Below are positions 37,303 through 44,871 of a DNA stretch of 44,871 bases, one piece after another. The notes beneath the pieces are model-generated. The model was not told the DNA's origin. It did no database searches and was given only the letters and a program-made list of their open reading frames with translations. The translations under genes and the position numbers were made by a program. The stretch's first letter is position 1, and every line of letters begins with the position of its first letter. The stretch is taken from the NCBI GenBank assembly GCA_014084085.1, contig NPFB01000171.1, forward strand, positions 4,924-49,794, in the 5' to 3' direction. Origin of the DNA: Hondaea fermentalgiana. Its lineage: Eukaryota; Sar; Bigyra; Thraustochytrida; Thraustochytriidae.

Positions 37303-40119
37303 ATGGACGCGCGCAGGCACGCAAACAGCATGGCGAGCCAACCTAGCCCCTCCCGCTCAACACCTGTGCCAGCGCCTCGAAACCCATTGCAGCGGCGCAC
37401 AACTTTCATGGCACGATGGGATGTCATGCAAGTAGACGCCGCATCGATTGCCGCACAGGCTGCGAGACAAGGTGCGTCCACCATTCCGGTACCCCTCACA
37501 CGAAAACAAACAGTCTCCAAGGCCCTTGGTCTCGACAGAGTGTTTTCGACGAGCAAGCGGCTTCACGGAGGCACTGAGGCCACCTTTTCAAGCGGTATTC
37601 TCGACACGGTGGAAAGTGACACGCACTCACAGCGAAGTCATTATTCGGCCCCATCATCAAACCTTCAACGCGCTCTTGCTGCATTGTTCACGACGCAGCA
37701 AGGATTTATTCTTCCAAGCTCGAAAAATCTCCACTGGTGGTCACTTATAGTTTCCGGCTTCATGGTGTACTTGCTCCTCGTTGCGCCGTACCGACTCGCA
37801 GTCCATCGAATCGATCATGAACCTGAGCTAGTTGCGGTATTGACGGACACCATTGCCGCGCTTGTATTCGCTCTCGACATTGTCATCCGGCTCAACACAG
37901 GCGTGGTGAATCCTCGAACACGCGAAGAGGATATTCGCAAGCTCCGAACCAAGTATGCGCGGTCGCGTCTCATTCGTGACGTCCTCGGGTGCATTCCCGT
38001 GGAGCTCTTAGGTTTAAGCTTACGTAATACTGGCGATGCGGGACAGGGTATCATGATGGCTCTCGCCATCATGCGTCTGTCAAGAGGCACGCATGTGGTG
38101 AATTTGGAAAGTACCCTCGCGGGCGAGCACTTTAATTTGAACCGTGGCATTCGTCGACTCATTGCAACGGTGGTCTTTGTTCCTCTCATGTCACACCTAT
38201 TTGCATGTCTATGGATTTTCGTCGGAAGTAGACCTCGCAATCCAGACATGAATGACACCTGGCTCGAGGTTTTCTTGGCCACGAACGCTAGTGAAGAGCA
38301 AAACGTTGACGTTTTCATTGCTGCACTTGAGTGGTCTGTCTCAACGCTAAGCTCTGTGGGCTTTGGCGACTTTTCAGGTGTCAACGACGAGGAGCACATT
38401 GTGTCTATTCTTGCCTGCGCCTGCGGCGCCCTTCTCGCCGGTGTCCTCATCGCACAGACGAGCAGCATTGTCTCGGACATGAACGAGGCGCAGCACCAAA
38501 TTGATCTTCGAATGCACTCCCTACGCGCCTACTTGCGCTACCGGCGCGTTCCTAAGTCTCTCCAAATGCGAATGATTCGTTATTTCCGGCACGTGTACAC
38601 TCGCCGTGCTCACTTTGATGAAGTGAGCATTCTCGAGAACATGACAGCAGATTTGCGGAGAGCACTCAGCCTGTATCTATTGGAGGATACATTGCAAGAT
38701 CTCGACATTTTTCGTGGCATCTCGGATACCCAGCTCGTTGCATCCCTTATCGCTATGTTGAAACCTGTATCTTTTTCAGCCGGTACGGAGATTGTACGTC
38801 AAGGCGAACCGATTACAGAAATGTACTTTATCGTGAGGGGAAAGGTCGAGGTGCTCGCCCCTGGTGACGAAGCTGTGGTCTCTGACGTCCAAGATGAGAA
38901 AGGCAGTACAAACGAAGAGGACAAGGATCGCACTGCCGCAGATGGAAGCCAGAAGCTTCGAAACAAGCTGCGCGTCATTGCAACTTTGGGAGAGGGTAAT
39001 CACTTTGGAGAGTTATCTTCCACCGCGGGGCAGGGTATCGAAACCCACCTGGTCACCGTACGCGCAGTTGTGAGCACAGACTTGTTCTCGTTGACACAGC
39101 AACACCTCTCGGAGCTAGCAAAGACGTTTCCTCTGGTCAATCAGCGATTGCAGTCTTTCAAGCAAGCCAAGCAGGATGCCCTCGTAAAAATCAAAAACAA
39201 CAAGTTGCTCGAAACGACGAAAGCTTCCTCTGGGAAAAGTGCGGGGTCGACATCTTCATTTCGGCGCGCACGAGGACTGTTGCTGGGCAAGCGAGAGGAG
39301 TCAGGCGATTCAGGCAGAGGAAGCTGGCAACGTCTTTTAAGTTTCAAGGGCTCAACGATGGTCAAACTGTCTGCCTCATTTAAAGCGCCTGTGCAGGATG
39401 AACCTACCGAAGGTAGCGGAATTGATGACACAGGCAGCGTAATTCGATTACGGCGGCCAATTTTCCAAGGACGCAATTCCAAAGTGTACACTAAAACAGA
39501 GGCTGAGCAGGTTGCTCTTTTGTCAGTCAACATGAACCTCGCAAAAAAAGGATCCGGATCAAATTCGGCAGTTCCACCTCATTCGAGCGACGAACACGAC
39601 AGCAGCTCTGAGATGGATGATTTGAGAACCACCGCAAGCGATTTGATCTCGAATGGCTCGAATGTGGGCGACGAGGAAGTAAATGTACAACGCGAACTGA
39701 GGGGGGCTGAGCCTACCGAAGACGGAAATGATGTCTGTCACAAGGAATCTAACCTTGCGGATATCGAGTGGAAGTCGTCCGCCCCTGCGGGACAAGTCTC
39801 GGTGTCGAATGAGCAAGAGACAGAGGCAAGCGCACAGCGAAACTCGAAGACTGAGGATGCTATCATGAGCCCGGAAAAAGCTGCAGTTGATACCGCTACT
39901 AATTATAAAACCTCGCCTTTGGTAGACCCGCTGGCTTGCGGTTTTTCAGACCCTGGTGCAAACGTTCACGATCTCGTGCGAGACCTTCTCGAGACCGCAA
40001 GACTTCAAGATAATGCAATTGCAGCCTTGCGAGCACGCCTTGCGAACCGAAAGAGGAAGCCGGGCTCCAGACGCGGTTTCTCTGCCACGGAGGTTTCCAC
40101 AGCGCAAGCAGTTCACTAA
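37303..40119 (+). CDS. Six-TM cation channel with CNBD-like domain (CNG/HCN/EAG superfamily)
   Basis: About 938 residues, intron-free, from the ATG at 37303 (a second in-frame ATG is at 37330). S1 starts near residue 145 and S6 ends near 390. The pore reads SSVGFGDF with the filter at 352-356, close to the GYGD of K+ channels, so K+ selectivity is likely. S4 (about 248-268, IMMALAIMRLSRGTHVVNLE) has only two Arg and one His, far fewer than voltage-gated relatives. A C-linker with an HVYTRRAHFDE segment follows, then a CNBD-like fold (about 480-640). Its cassette, FGELSSTAGQGIETHL, lacks the arginine that holds the cyclic-nucleotide phosphate, and an acidic loop of about 40 residues is inserted in the beta roll. 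The C-terminal 300 residues are disordered with a final coil. It may be weakly voltage-gated and not cyclic-nucleotide-gated, which is inference. Confidence 0.85.
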   Translation: MDARRHANSMASQPSPSRSTPVPAPRNPLQRRTTFMARWDVMQVDAASIAAQAARQGASTIPVPLTRKQTVSKALGLDRVFSTSKRLHGGTEATFSSGILDTVESDTHSQRSHYSAPSSNLQRALAALFTTQQGFILPSSKNLHWWSLIVSGFMVYLLLVAPYRLAVHRIDHEPELVAVLTDTIAALVFALDIVIRLNTGVVNPRTREEDIRKLRTKYARSRLIRDVLGCIPVELLGLSLRNTGDAGQGIMMALAIMRLSRGTHVVNLESTLAGEHFNLNRGIRRLIATVVFVPLMSHLFACLWIFVGSRPRNPDMNDTWLEVFLATNASEEQNVDVFIAALEWSVSTLSSVGFGDFSGVNDEEHIVSILACACGALLAGVLIAQTSSIVSDMNEAQHQIDLRMHSLRAYLRYRRVPKSLQMRMIRYFRHVYTRRAHFDEVSILENMTADLRRALSLYLLEDTLQDLDIFRGISDTQLVASLIAMLKPVSFSAGTEIVRQGEPITEMYFIVRGKVEVLAPGDEAVVSDVQDEKGSTNEEDKDRTAADGSQKLRNKLRVIATLGEGNHFGELSSTAGQGIETHLVTVRAVVSTDLFSLTQQHLSELAKTFPLVNQRLQSFKQAKQDALVKIKNNKLLETTKASSGKSAGSTSSFRRARGLLLGKREESGDSGRGSWQRLLSFKGSTMVKLSASFKAPVQDEPTEGSGIDDTGSVIRLRRPIFQGRNSKVYTKTEAEQVALLSVNMNLAKKGSGSNSAVPPHSSDEHDSSSEMDDLRTTASDLISNGSNVGDEEVNVQRELRGAEPTEDGNDVCHKESNLADIEWKSSAPAGQVSVSNEQETEASAQRNSKTEDAIMSPEKAAVDTATNYKTSPLVDPLACGFSDPGANVHDLVRDLLETARLQDNAIAALRARLANRKRKPGSRRGFSATEVSTAQAVH

Positions 40120-40568
40120 TGAGTAGAAAACACAGACAAGAATCTAAGCTGGCCTGAAAAGCAGGAAGATGACGTCACCCAGCGAATGTGTAAAAGCCAA
40201 GATTGGAATACCTGCAGGTAGCGCGCTTCATCTTGCTTTGAGGAAGATTGACACATTGAACACAGATGTGATGGCCACAACAAACGTGATTGGCCTTGTT
40301 GGCGAACCCTGCCTCGACGAAGATCAAGTTAACCTTATCTCCATTGGGCTTCAATGCCTTCGCAAGTCATACGAATGGGTTTTTCTTTGCAAGACATGAT
40401 GTAATTTATGGTCATAATCAAAGAGAAAAGGAAGACAACATAAGAGAGCAAATAGATTACATGGCAACACTCTCTGTATGGCGATATGGCAAGTATCGTC
40501 TCTTTCCATGACGGATAAATTTTTGACGAAGATTCACCCTGATCGTGTGCGCGGGCTACGTTGCTGTG
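40120..40568. other. Convergent 3' regions (channel and coiled-coil gene)
   Basis: AT-rich spacer between genes ending toward each other. Only short chance frames are present. Confidence 0.5.
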
Positions 40569-42098
40569 CTACTCGTCGTCAATACGGAGTTGTTGCCTGT
40601 ACCAGTCTTCAATATTGGACGAGAGATCGCCGAGATCTGCCAGGCCGTGCGTGTCGCTCGCAGCGCTCGAGAGAGGATCTGCAAAACTTGCAGCTTCAAG
40701 CTGAACACTTGTCTGGGGGCTATGTGCGCTCGGTGTGCTGTCGAGGCGAGCAATAAGATTGGCCGTGAACTCATCAAGTTCGGACTTGGATGAGTACAAC
40801 TCGCCCCCCATTGCGTCAGCGCTTGATTCAGGTCCAGTAGCAGTAGAATTCGTCGTCGTCCAATCGGGTTCCGAAGAAAGCGCATAATCTCCGGATGATC
40901 GGAAATCCGGAGCCGGCGAGTTTGCAAATGCTGAAGTCAAACCGTCTGCAGCTGCGATGTCATTTGGCTGTTGAAGGAAAGAGAGGTCCTCCTGAGACAA
41001 TGCGCGGCTTGTTTCTGGATCTGCACTTCCATTTTGCACATTTTGCACGATTCGACGTGCCATTTCGACAATGTCCGTATCGCTCATTTTCTTGGCACGG
41101 CGAGGCGCTTTTGTTTTTTGACGTCCTGTGGTTGTTGAGGAACCTGGCATTGCTTTGAGATGCTTTGCGGAGGAAACGCTCGGATCGTAGGAAGACTTGA
41201 TTTGGCGCATGCGTGAATTAAGGTCGCGAGGCATCTTGGAGACTGCGGCGGCCATGGAGCCATCGCCCCGCGCGCTAGAAGATGATACCGCCGCCGACGA
41301 TGACGACGAAGGCGCTCCTGAAAGTGGAGGGAGGATACTCGTCTGTGGTGGTCGTTTGTGGCGGTTGGCACGCTCATGTTCCTTGAGTTGGGCAGCGTAG
41401 CGTTCTTGTCTTTCTTTGAGGCCTTGTTCGAGTTCCCGACGCTCCTTTGCCTTTCGACGTTGCTCGCGACGTTGTTTCTGCGCCTCGCTTGCTTGCACGC
41501 TACGCTTCCAGTCAACAAGATGCTTGGCGCGTTCTGCGCGTTCGCGCTCAAAGGTGCGCCGCCGTCTGTCCTGCCGACTGCGTTCTTCCTCAACCTCCTG
41601 CTCGCGGAGGGCTTCTAGATCTTGTTGCATCCGCTCGCGCTGACGAAACTTTTCCTTGTAGCGTTGCCTCGCACGTCGCACGGCATCCTCGTTGACTTTT
41701 GATCGGGGCGTAAGATGTGTGGTCGTGGAGCTCGAAGACTCTGGCGTTGCAGATTGAGGCGTAGTCGATCTTGCGTGAGGGAACAATAGGCTTTCTGCAG
41801 ACGCAGCTCTTGCAAGATGTTGATGTGCCTGTCGCGAGCTGAAAGAGGCAGTCTCGTTGTTGTTGTTGCCTTCAGGTCGCTGGAGCGTCCCGTCGCGCGA
41901 GACCTGACGAAATTGAAGGCCTGCAACGACCTGTTTAGCTGACTTGGATCGCTCTAGCTTGCGCACGAGTGCTCGCTTCGTCATGGCGCCGGTTCCACTG
42001 CTGCTGCTGCTGCTCATGGCGCCGACATGACTGGGAGCGCCGCTGCCGCCTGCACCAAGTCGGGTCACGAGAGATTTGCGCACGCGTTGGTGCTCCAT
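40569..42098 (-). CDS. Coiled-coil protein of unknown function
   Basis: A 509-residue intron-free protein from the ATG at 42098. Residues 1-130 are Ser/Thr-rich and disordered. Residues about 135-246 are a continuous, highly charged coiled coil rich in Arg, Glu and Gln. The remainder is Ser/Asp-rich with two short helical motifs, one around DIVEMARRIVQNVQN and one at the C-terminus (NIEDWYRQQLRIDDE). The pattern resembles microtubule- or centrosome-associated proteins, but I recognise no named domain and assign no function. The charged coil is probably not a chance frame, because no stop interrupts it and composition changes sharply at its borders. Confidence 0.65.
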   Translation of the reverse strand: MEHQRVRKSLVTRLGAGGSGAPSHVGAMSSSSSSGTGAMTKRALVRKLERSKSAKQVVAGLQFRQVSRDGTLQRPEGNNNNETASFSSRQAHQHLARAASAESLLFPHARSTTPQSATPESSSSTTTHLTPRSKVNEDAVRRARQRYKEKFRQRERMQQDLEALREQEVEEERSRQDRRRRTFERERAERAKHLVDWKRSVQASEAQKQRREQRRKAKERRELEQGLKERQERYAAQLKEHERANRHKRPPQTSILPPLSGAPSSSSSAAVSSSSARGDGSMAAAVSKMPRDLNSRMRQIKSSYDPSVSSAKHLKAMPGSSTTTGRQKTKAPRRAKKMSDTDIVEMARRIVQNVQNGSADPETSRALSQEDLSFLQQPNDIAAADGLTSAFANSPAPDFRSSGDYALSSEPDWTTTNSTATGPESSADAMGGELYSSKSELDEFTANLIARLDSTPSAHSPQTSVQLEAASFADPLSSAASDTHGLADLGDLSSNIEDWYRQQLRIDDE

Positions 42099-42547
42099 GA
42101 GGGTCTCTGCTTCCCTTCGCGCGCGAGCGCGAGCCGTATTCCTCGCGTTCCGATGATGATTGGATTGCGAAGTCTGTGCGGCTGACTGCTACACCCCAAA
42201 CGTCTGCTGAGCTGCTATCCGTTGGAAGGAGATTTTTTTTTTGAAAACTCGCCAGAAAAGAAAAGCAGTGAATGTTTTGTTCTTTCACTAAACCAAAAGA
42301 TCTCGAAAGTGAGGGAGGCTGCTTCGTTAGGTCAGATACCTACTAGGTCAAAAATGCATCTGATGGATAACCTCTTTGTTTTCTTCACAAAAGTGAGCGT
42401 TGTGGTTGGGTTTAGCGCGTGTAAAGATTTTTGTGTTATAAAAATACGATGGTGCGTGTGGTCAGGTCGTCAAAACGTTCTCACCTTGTGATGCTTCTTT
42501 TGACGGTGCGAGTTCGAACAAGGCTTGCTATAAATTTACATGTTTCT
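42099..42547. other. Intergenic between two minus-strand genes
   Basis: About 450 bp that should hold the promoter of the coiled-coil gene and the 3' UTR of the next gene. A TATAAAAA string at about 42437 reads on the + strand and has no gene below it. No RNA gene was seen. Confidence 0.45.
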
Positions 42548-43513
42548 TTATGATTTTTCATCGTGAACTTCCTCGATGGTCGGACCACTACTAGCTGCCG
42601 TGCGCTCTTGCGCGGCGGTGCGACGCGCCTCATGTCGGCGCGCCATGACTGCTGTGAGATCCGCTGCCCAGACCAGCTCACGATCGTCTAAGACGTCTTC
42701 TTGTTCGTCACTTTGCTGTCGCTCTGATGTCACGGGCGAAAGAAAGTCTGCAAACTCGATCTCGATTTCCTCAAGGGAAGATCCGAGAGCCTGGGCTGGG
42801 GAGTCGACAGTCTGGCGAACTTGAGGCCAAGCGAGGGCCAGGTACGAGGCTCCAAGTGTTTTGGTAATTTTTGCGCCAGTGCTTTGCGTGCGTACCTTGA
42901 GGGATACAAAGTGGGCCACCTTGTAGCGCATAATTTCGTCGAGACGATCGGAGGCGGTTTGTTCCTCGCCCTGACCGCTCTCCTTTGCCCATATGGAGGG
43001 ATCTTGAAGCGCGTGAGCATTAAGTGCGCGGAGAACGACGCCTGCGAGTTTGAGACGTTTGGCGGCGTCCATTGGGACGGGTTTGTCCTTTTTGGCAAGA
43101 TACGCGTCGACCTGCTCGCTCGTGAGCTTTTGCAGCTTGCCGTCGGCGCCGATGGTGGCCCCTCCTCGGGGAAACGCTGCGGATGCGGCTGCATTTTGCG
43201 CACCGTTGGCGGCAGCTCTAGCCTCTGCGCCGATGGACGGCGCCGTTTGCGCCTGCGCGAGTCGCAGACTTAGAAGGTTCCGCATGGCCCCGTCGAGCTT
43301 GGGCTGTTCGCGAAGCATGGCGGCGGCCTCATCCTCCATGCGCTGCTCTGCCGTCTTGACGCTGGTTTCCGCGGGCTTCTCGCTCGCGTCTGCGGACTTG
43401 CCGCTGTCGTTGCCGGTGGTTGCCGCCATCTTCGGGAGCGCGGCGTTGTCGTTTTCCTCGATGGTTGATGATGTTTGCACTCTCCGGCCAAGTCGAAACC
43501 TTGCCAAGATCAT
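42548..43513 (-). CDS. Unrecognised protein, possibly mitochondrial
   Basis: About 321 residues from the ATG at 43513, or 294 from the in-frame ATG at 43429. The longer form starts MILARFRLGRRVQTSS, an Arg-rich, acid-free, amphipathic segment like a mitochondrial presequence. The middle is Ala/Gln-rich. The most ordered part lies around residues 150-260, with helices such as AKRLKLAGVVLRALNAHAL and a segment AKITKTLGASYLALAWPQV. The C-terminal 60 residues are charged and end EEVHDEKS. I recognise no family. Targeting depends on which ATG is used. Confidence 0.6.
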   Translation of the reverse strand: MILARFRLGRRVQTSSTIEENDNAALPKMAATTGNDSGKSADASEKPAETSVKTAEQRMEDEAAAMLREQPKLDGAMRNLLSLRLAQAQTAPSIGAEARAAANGAQNAAASAAFPRGGATIGADGKLQKLTSEQVDAYLAKKDKPVPMDAAKRLKLAGVVLRALNAHALQDPSIWAKESGQGEEQTASDRLDEIMRYKVAHFVSLKVRTQSTGAKITKTLGASYLALAWPQVRQTVDSPAQALGSSLEEIEIEFADFLSPVTSERQQSDEQEDVLDDRELVWAADLTAVMARRHEARRTAAQERTAASSGPTIEEVHDEKS

Positions 43514-43640
43514 CGAGAACTTCGGGAAAAGACGACAAAAGCCCTTGTGGGGGGAAGGAAGGGGGCTAATAACGCAGGGCAAAGAAAGCTAGTCAGTCTC
43601 TCTGGCCATGGCCAGGAAAGCTCTCCCGCCCGCCCGTCAG

Positions 43641-43643
<3 letters not shown>

Positions 43644-43675
<32 letters not shown>

Positions 43676-43790
43676 GAGCACAAGCATCATTCTTGATGCT
43701 AAGAAAGAACAATTTTTTCTGTGTCTTCGATCGTTGCGTGGCCACCCTGTCAGCAGCAGCAGCAGCAGCAGCTGCAGTTGCTGCAGCTGC
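43644..43790. repeat. (CAG)n/(CTG)n tracts
   Basis: One run of about ten CAG units at 43644-43675 and another CAG run passing into GCTGCAGTTGCTGCAGC at 43751-43790. Both are noncoding. Confidence 0.85.
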
Positions 43791-44764
43791 AAGCCGGCCG
43801 GACCAGTCGGTCGTTGTGCGCCCGCACCGCCAGCCTGGTGGATGTTTCCCTTTTCGGGAGTAAGCGAGCCCCGATCTTTGCCAACGAAATATGCCTCTTT
43901 GACGAAGAGCACGTTTCAGTCCCGATGGCCCAACCGACCTGGACCCAAAAAGAAAAAGAATGATCGTTTTCGCGGAGAAAAGCTTACGGGCATTCCATCA
44001 TCCGCCCATCTCCAGGCCTCCATTTTGCGCAGCCATTCTGCTGCGTGCAGCAGCAGTGGCCGCTGCAGCCGCTGCAGAGGTTACTGGCTAGCGAGCTTAC
44101 CTACACTTGAGGTTGCTGTCAAGAGTCCAGTTGGGAGCAGGAATCAGGTCAGTCCCAGTCGCTGTCGACAGCAGCACAGCAGCGCGAGGCGGCTGACTGG
44201 TGACCGAACGAACGTCCCTCGGTTGCGGCTGCGGCTGCGGACTGCAGGCCGTTCGTTATGCGTGCACAATTCGCGGCAAATCGTAAGACTGCGAACATCA
44301 CATGTCCGTGGCAGTGGCATGGCGCCAAGGAATTTACTTATTCTAACTGTCCGCCATGGCAAGTGCGGCAGCCAGTGTAGGCAGCTGCAGCTGCAGCAAG
44401 CCTGACAGCGGTGCGGCAATGGCAGGCGGCGGCGTCCACAGGCCATGCTTTAGGGCGACGAGGGTTCGCTTTGCTACATGGTGGTCGCAGTCGGTATATA
44501 CGCCAAACGAAGCACTCGAAAAGGGAGTGTGGCTGGCATGATGGGGACGGAAAAATCATGGTGTGACCGCGTGCCGTATGTCGCACTGCCGACAGCGGTG
44601 GCGGCACGGACCGACCGAGGTGTTATCGAGACGTAACGCTCGTTCGCGGCGGCAGGCCACAAGCCACACCAGCTGCAGCAACGCAGGCGACACGACCAAC
44701 CCGGGTAGCCTCACATCTGTCTGGACGCACGACAGCGATTCCCTTCCTCCCTTCCCGGTCAAGA

Positions 44765-44799
44765 GCTGCAGCAGCAGCAGCAGCTGCTGCTGCTGCAGC
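44765..44799. repeat. CAG/CTG inverted repeat (hairpin-forming)
   Basis: GCTG(CAG)n meets (CTG)nCAGC head to head. The two arms differ by one triplet only, so the 35-bp element can fold into a near-perfect hairpin or cruciform. Confidence 0.75.
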
Positions 44800-44871
44800 C
44801 TCTGGTGCCATCGTCCCAACTCTCGCCGCGGCGCTGCCACGCGCAGAGCGTGCACCGCGGCGCCCCGCGGC

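Larger units (their letters stand above)
43514..44871. other. Gene-free GC-rich tail with CAG/CTG repeats
   Basis: No credible gene is seen on either strand. Frames are poly-Ala, Ser, Gln or Leu translations of CAG/CTG runs. GCTGCAGC and similar palindromes recur at about 43770-43795, 44060, 44380, 44681 and 44765. It may be promoter sequence for the minus-strand gene on the left and for a gene beyond the window. Confidence 0.45.

Noticed and set aside
42495..42535. Possible tRNA T-arm (GTTCGAAC at about 42508)
   Set aside because: The loop pattern fails at the conserved closing C and no cloverleaf stems are found around it.
1..44871. CRISPR arrays, insertion sequences, prophage or viral genes
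   Set aside because: No spaced direct repeats, transposase-like frames, terminal repeats or viral proteins were seen. All clear genes are eukaryotic.

Overview
The window looks like nuclear DNA of a unicellular, probably zoospore-forming eukaryote. Genes are long and mostly intron-free, with a few short GT-AG introns. All three stop codons are used as stops, so the code looks standard. Gene products are eukaryotic signalling and cytoskeletal families: an OFD1-type centriole protein, a PKG, a CaMK, a cyclic-nucleotide-type channel, EF-hand proteins and a plant-type PDX2. A GC-rich, intron-poor genome with cilium-associated genes and PDX2 suggests a stramenopile, possibly a thraustochytrid (Labyrinthulomycetes). 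That placement is inference and rests on gene style only.

Layout, left to right. 333-4577 (+): TKL-type pseudokinase with 14 armadillo repeats. 5085-8606 (+): OFD1-like LisH/coiled-coil protein. 8934-11996 (-): PKG with an acylation-type N-terminus. 12.0-13.8 kb: microsatellite-rich spacer without a convincing gene, ending in a 100-N gap. 13796-14721 (+): probable mitochondrial uL10, broken by the gap. 15181-15652 (-): small two-exon ERICH2-like gene. 16315-26424 (+): one uninterrupted 3,369-codon reading frame with about 13 EF-hand loops, SAM-like, Tudor-like and SPRY-like segments. 26625-27692 (-): SFI1-like tryptophan-repeat protein. 28638-29702 (-): single-pass membrane protein with a CX3C-rich domain. 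A second 100-N gap lies at 29957-30056. 30651-31730 (+): CaM-kinase-like kinase. 32837-34531 (+): importin-alpha-like ARM protein. 35328-36347 (+): three-exon PDX2 (PLP synthase glutaminase). 37303-40119 (+): six-TM channel with a GFGD filter and a CNBD-like domain. 40569-42098 (-): coiled-coil protein. 42548-43513 (-): unrecognised protein. 43.5-44.9 kb: gene-free, CAG/CTG-rich tail.

There is no operon logic. Several neighbours nevertheless fit one theme: basal body and cilium (OFD1-like, SFI1-like, ERICH2-like) plus Ca2+/cyclic-nucleotide signalling (PKG, CaMK, channel, giant EF-hand protein). This may be chance, but it suits a motile zoospore stage. The most notable items are the pseudokinase-ARM protein whose N-terminus recalls MLKL, the giant EF-hand/SAM/Tudor/SPRY protein, the membrane-anchored CX3C ladder protein, and the channel with a charge-poor S4 and no phosphate-binding arginine in its CNBD.
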